A stretch of 42,041 nucleotides of DNA from Planctomycetota bacterium (lineage in GTDB: Bacteria; Planctomycetota; Planctomycetia; Pirellulales; Lacipirellulaceae): the NCBI GenBank assembly GCA_003576855.1, contig QEVI01000004.1, forward strand, positions 1-42,041, written 5' to 3'. A program made the position numbers and the translations under genes. Positions 42,028-42,041 of the stretch are shown in pieces. The notes beneath the pieces are model-generated. The model saw nothing but the letters and a program-made list of their open reading frames with translations, did no database searches and had not been told where the DNA came from. Within the stretch, counting starts at the first letter, position 1. Each line of letters opens with the position of its first letter.

Positions 42028-42041
42028 GTCGTTTCCTTTCA

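Overview
The window looks like a planctomycete chromosome, probably from the Pirellulales or a relative. It is GC-rich. It carries a PEP-CTERM/dockerin-type secreted protein, an ECF sigma factor paired with a membrane-anchored Ser/Thr kinase fused to WD40 repeats, an orphan FecR-like N-terminal module, a tandem double UvrA of about 2500 residues, and many small planctomycete-type hypothetical proteins. Genes are short transcription units on both strands. There is no prophage, no complete insertion sequence, no CRISPR array and no rRNA. One tRNA gene (Arg, anticodon TCG) is present. The assignment rests on gene content only.

Layout. 1-4300: possible end of an upstream gene, a secreted DUF4019-like protein, then a PEP-CTERM protein containing a 519-bp tandem duplication and flanked on both sides by the same palindrome-rich repeat. 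4304-8873: ECF sigma factor and WD40 kinase in one operon. 9081-11753: a 66-residue protein, tRNA-Arg, two small membrane proteins and a secreted protein of unknown function. 12208-15817: gyrA with a low-complexity insert, a ParD/ParE-like toxin-antitoxin pair and a small coiled-coil protein. 16150-21027: larC, a MazG-like pyrophosphohydrolase overlapping an ATP-grasp protein, a YfcE-like phosphoesterase, a FecR-like N-terminal fragment and smpB with an apparent ACG start. 21198-28670: a ketosynthase-like protein without the catalytic Cys, a fatty acid desaturase, an MFS exporter, an APC permease and a diguanylate cyclase with two GGDEF-type domains. 28858-33529: ftsH, an AbrB/Doc toxin-antitoxin pair, an RlmI-like methyltransferase and an SGNH hydrolase. 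33792-41360: tandem uvrA. 41470-42027: a DUF1579-like secreted protein.

The most unusual feature is a set of palindromic repeats that sit both between genes and in frame inside essential genes. Five inserts occur in uvrA, one in gyrA and one in the methyltransferase gene. Three of the uvrA inserts carry the same AT-rich inverted repeat, with arms around ATTTCTGATTTAGGATT. Four of the five lie at two paralogous linkers, one pair in each UvrA half. A separate hairpin family has different stems but keeps the same three-base loop (TCC, or GGA on the other strand); it occurs in at least three intergenic regions and once inside uvrA. This resembles the palindromic protein-coding elements known from Rickettsia, but I know of no description for this lineage.

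Functional links. The sigma factor and kinase probably form one signalling unit. UvrA (repair), GyrA (topology), FtsH (membrane proteolysis) and SmpB (ribosome rescue) are housekeeping. The ketosynthase-like gene and the desaturase are divergent neighbours that share a lipid theme. The rest looks like ordinary mixed gene order.
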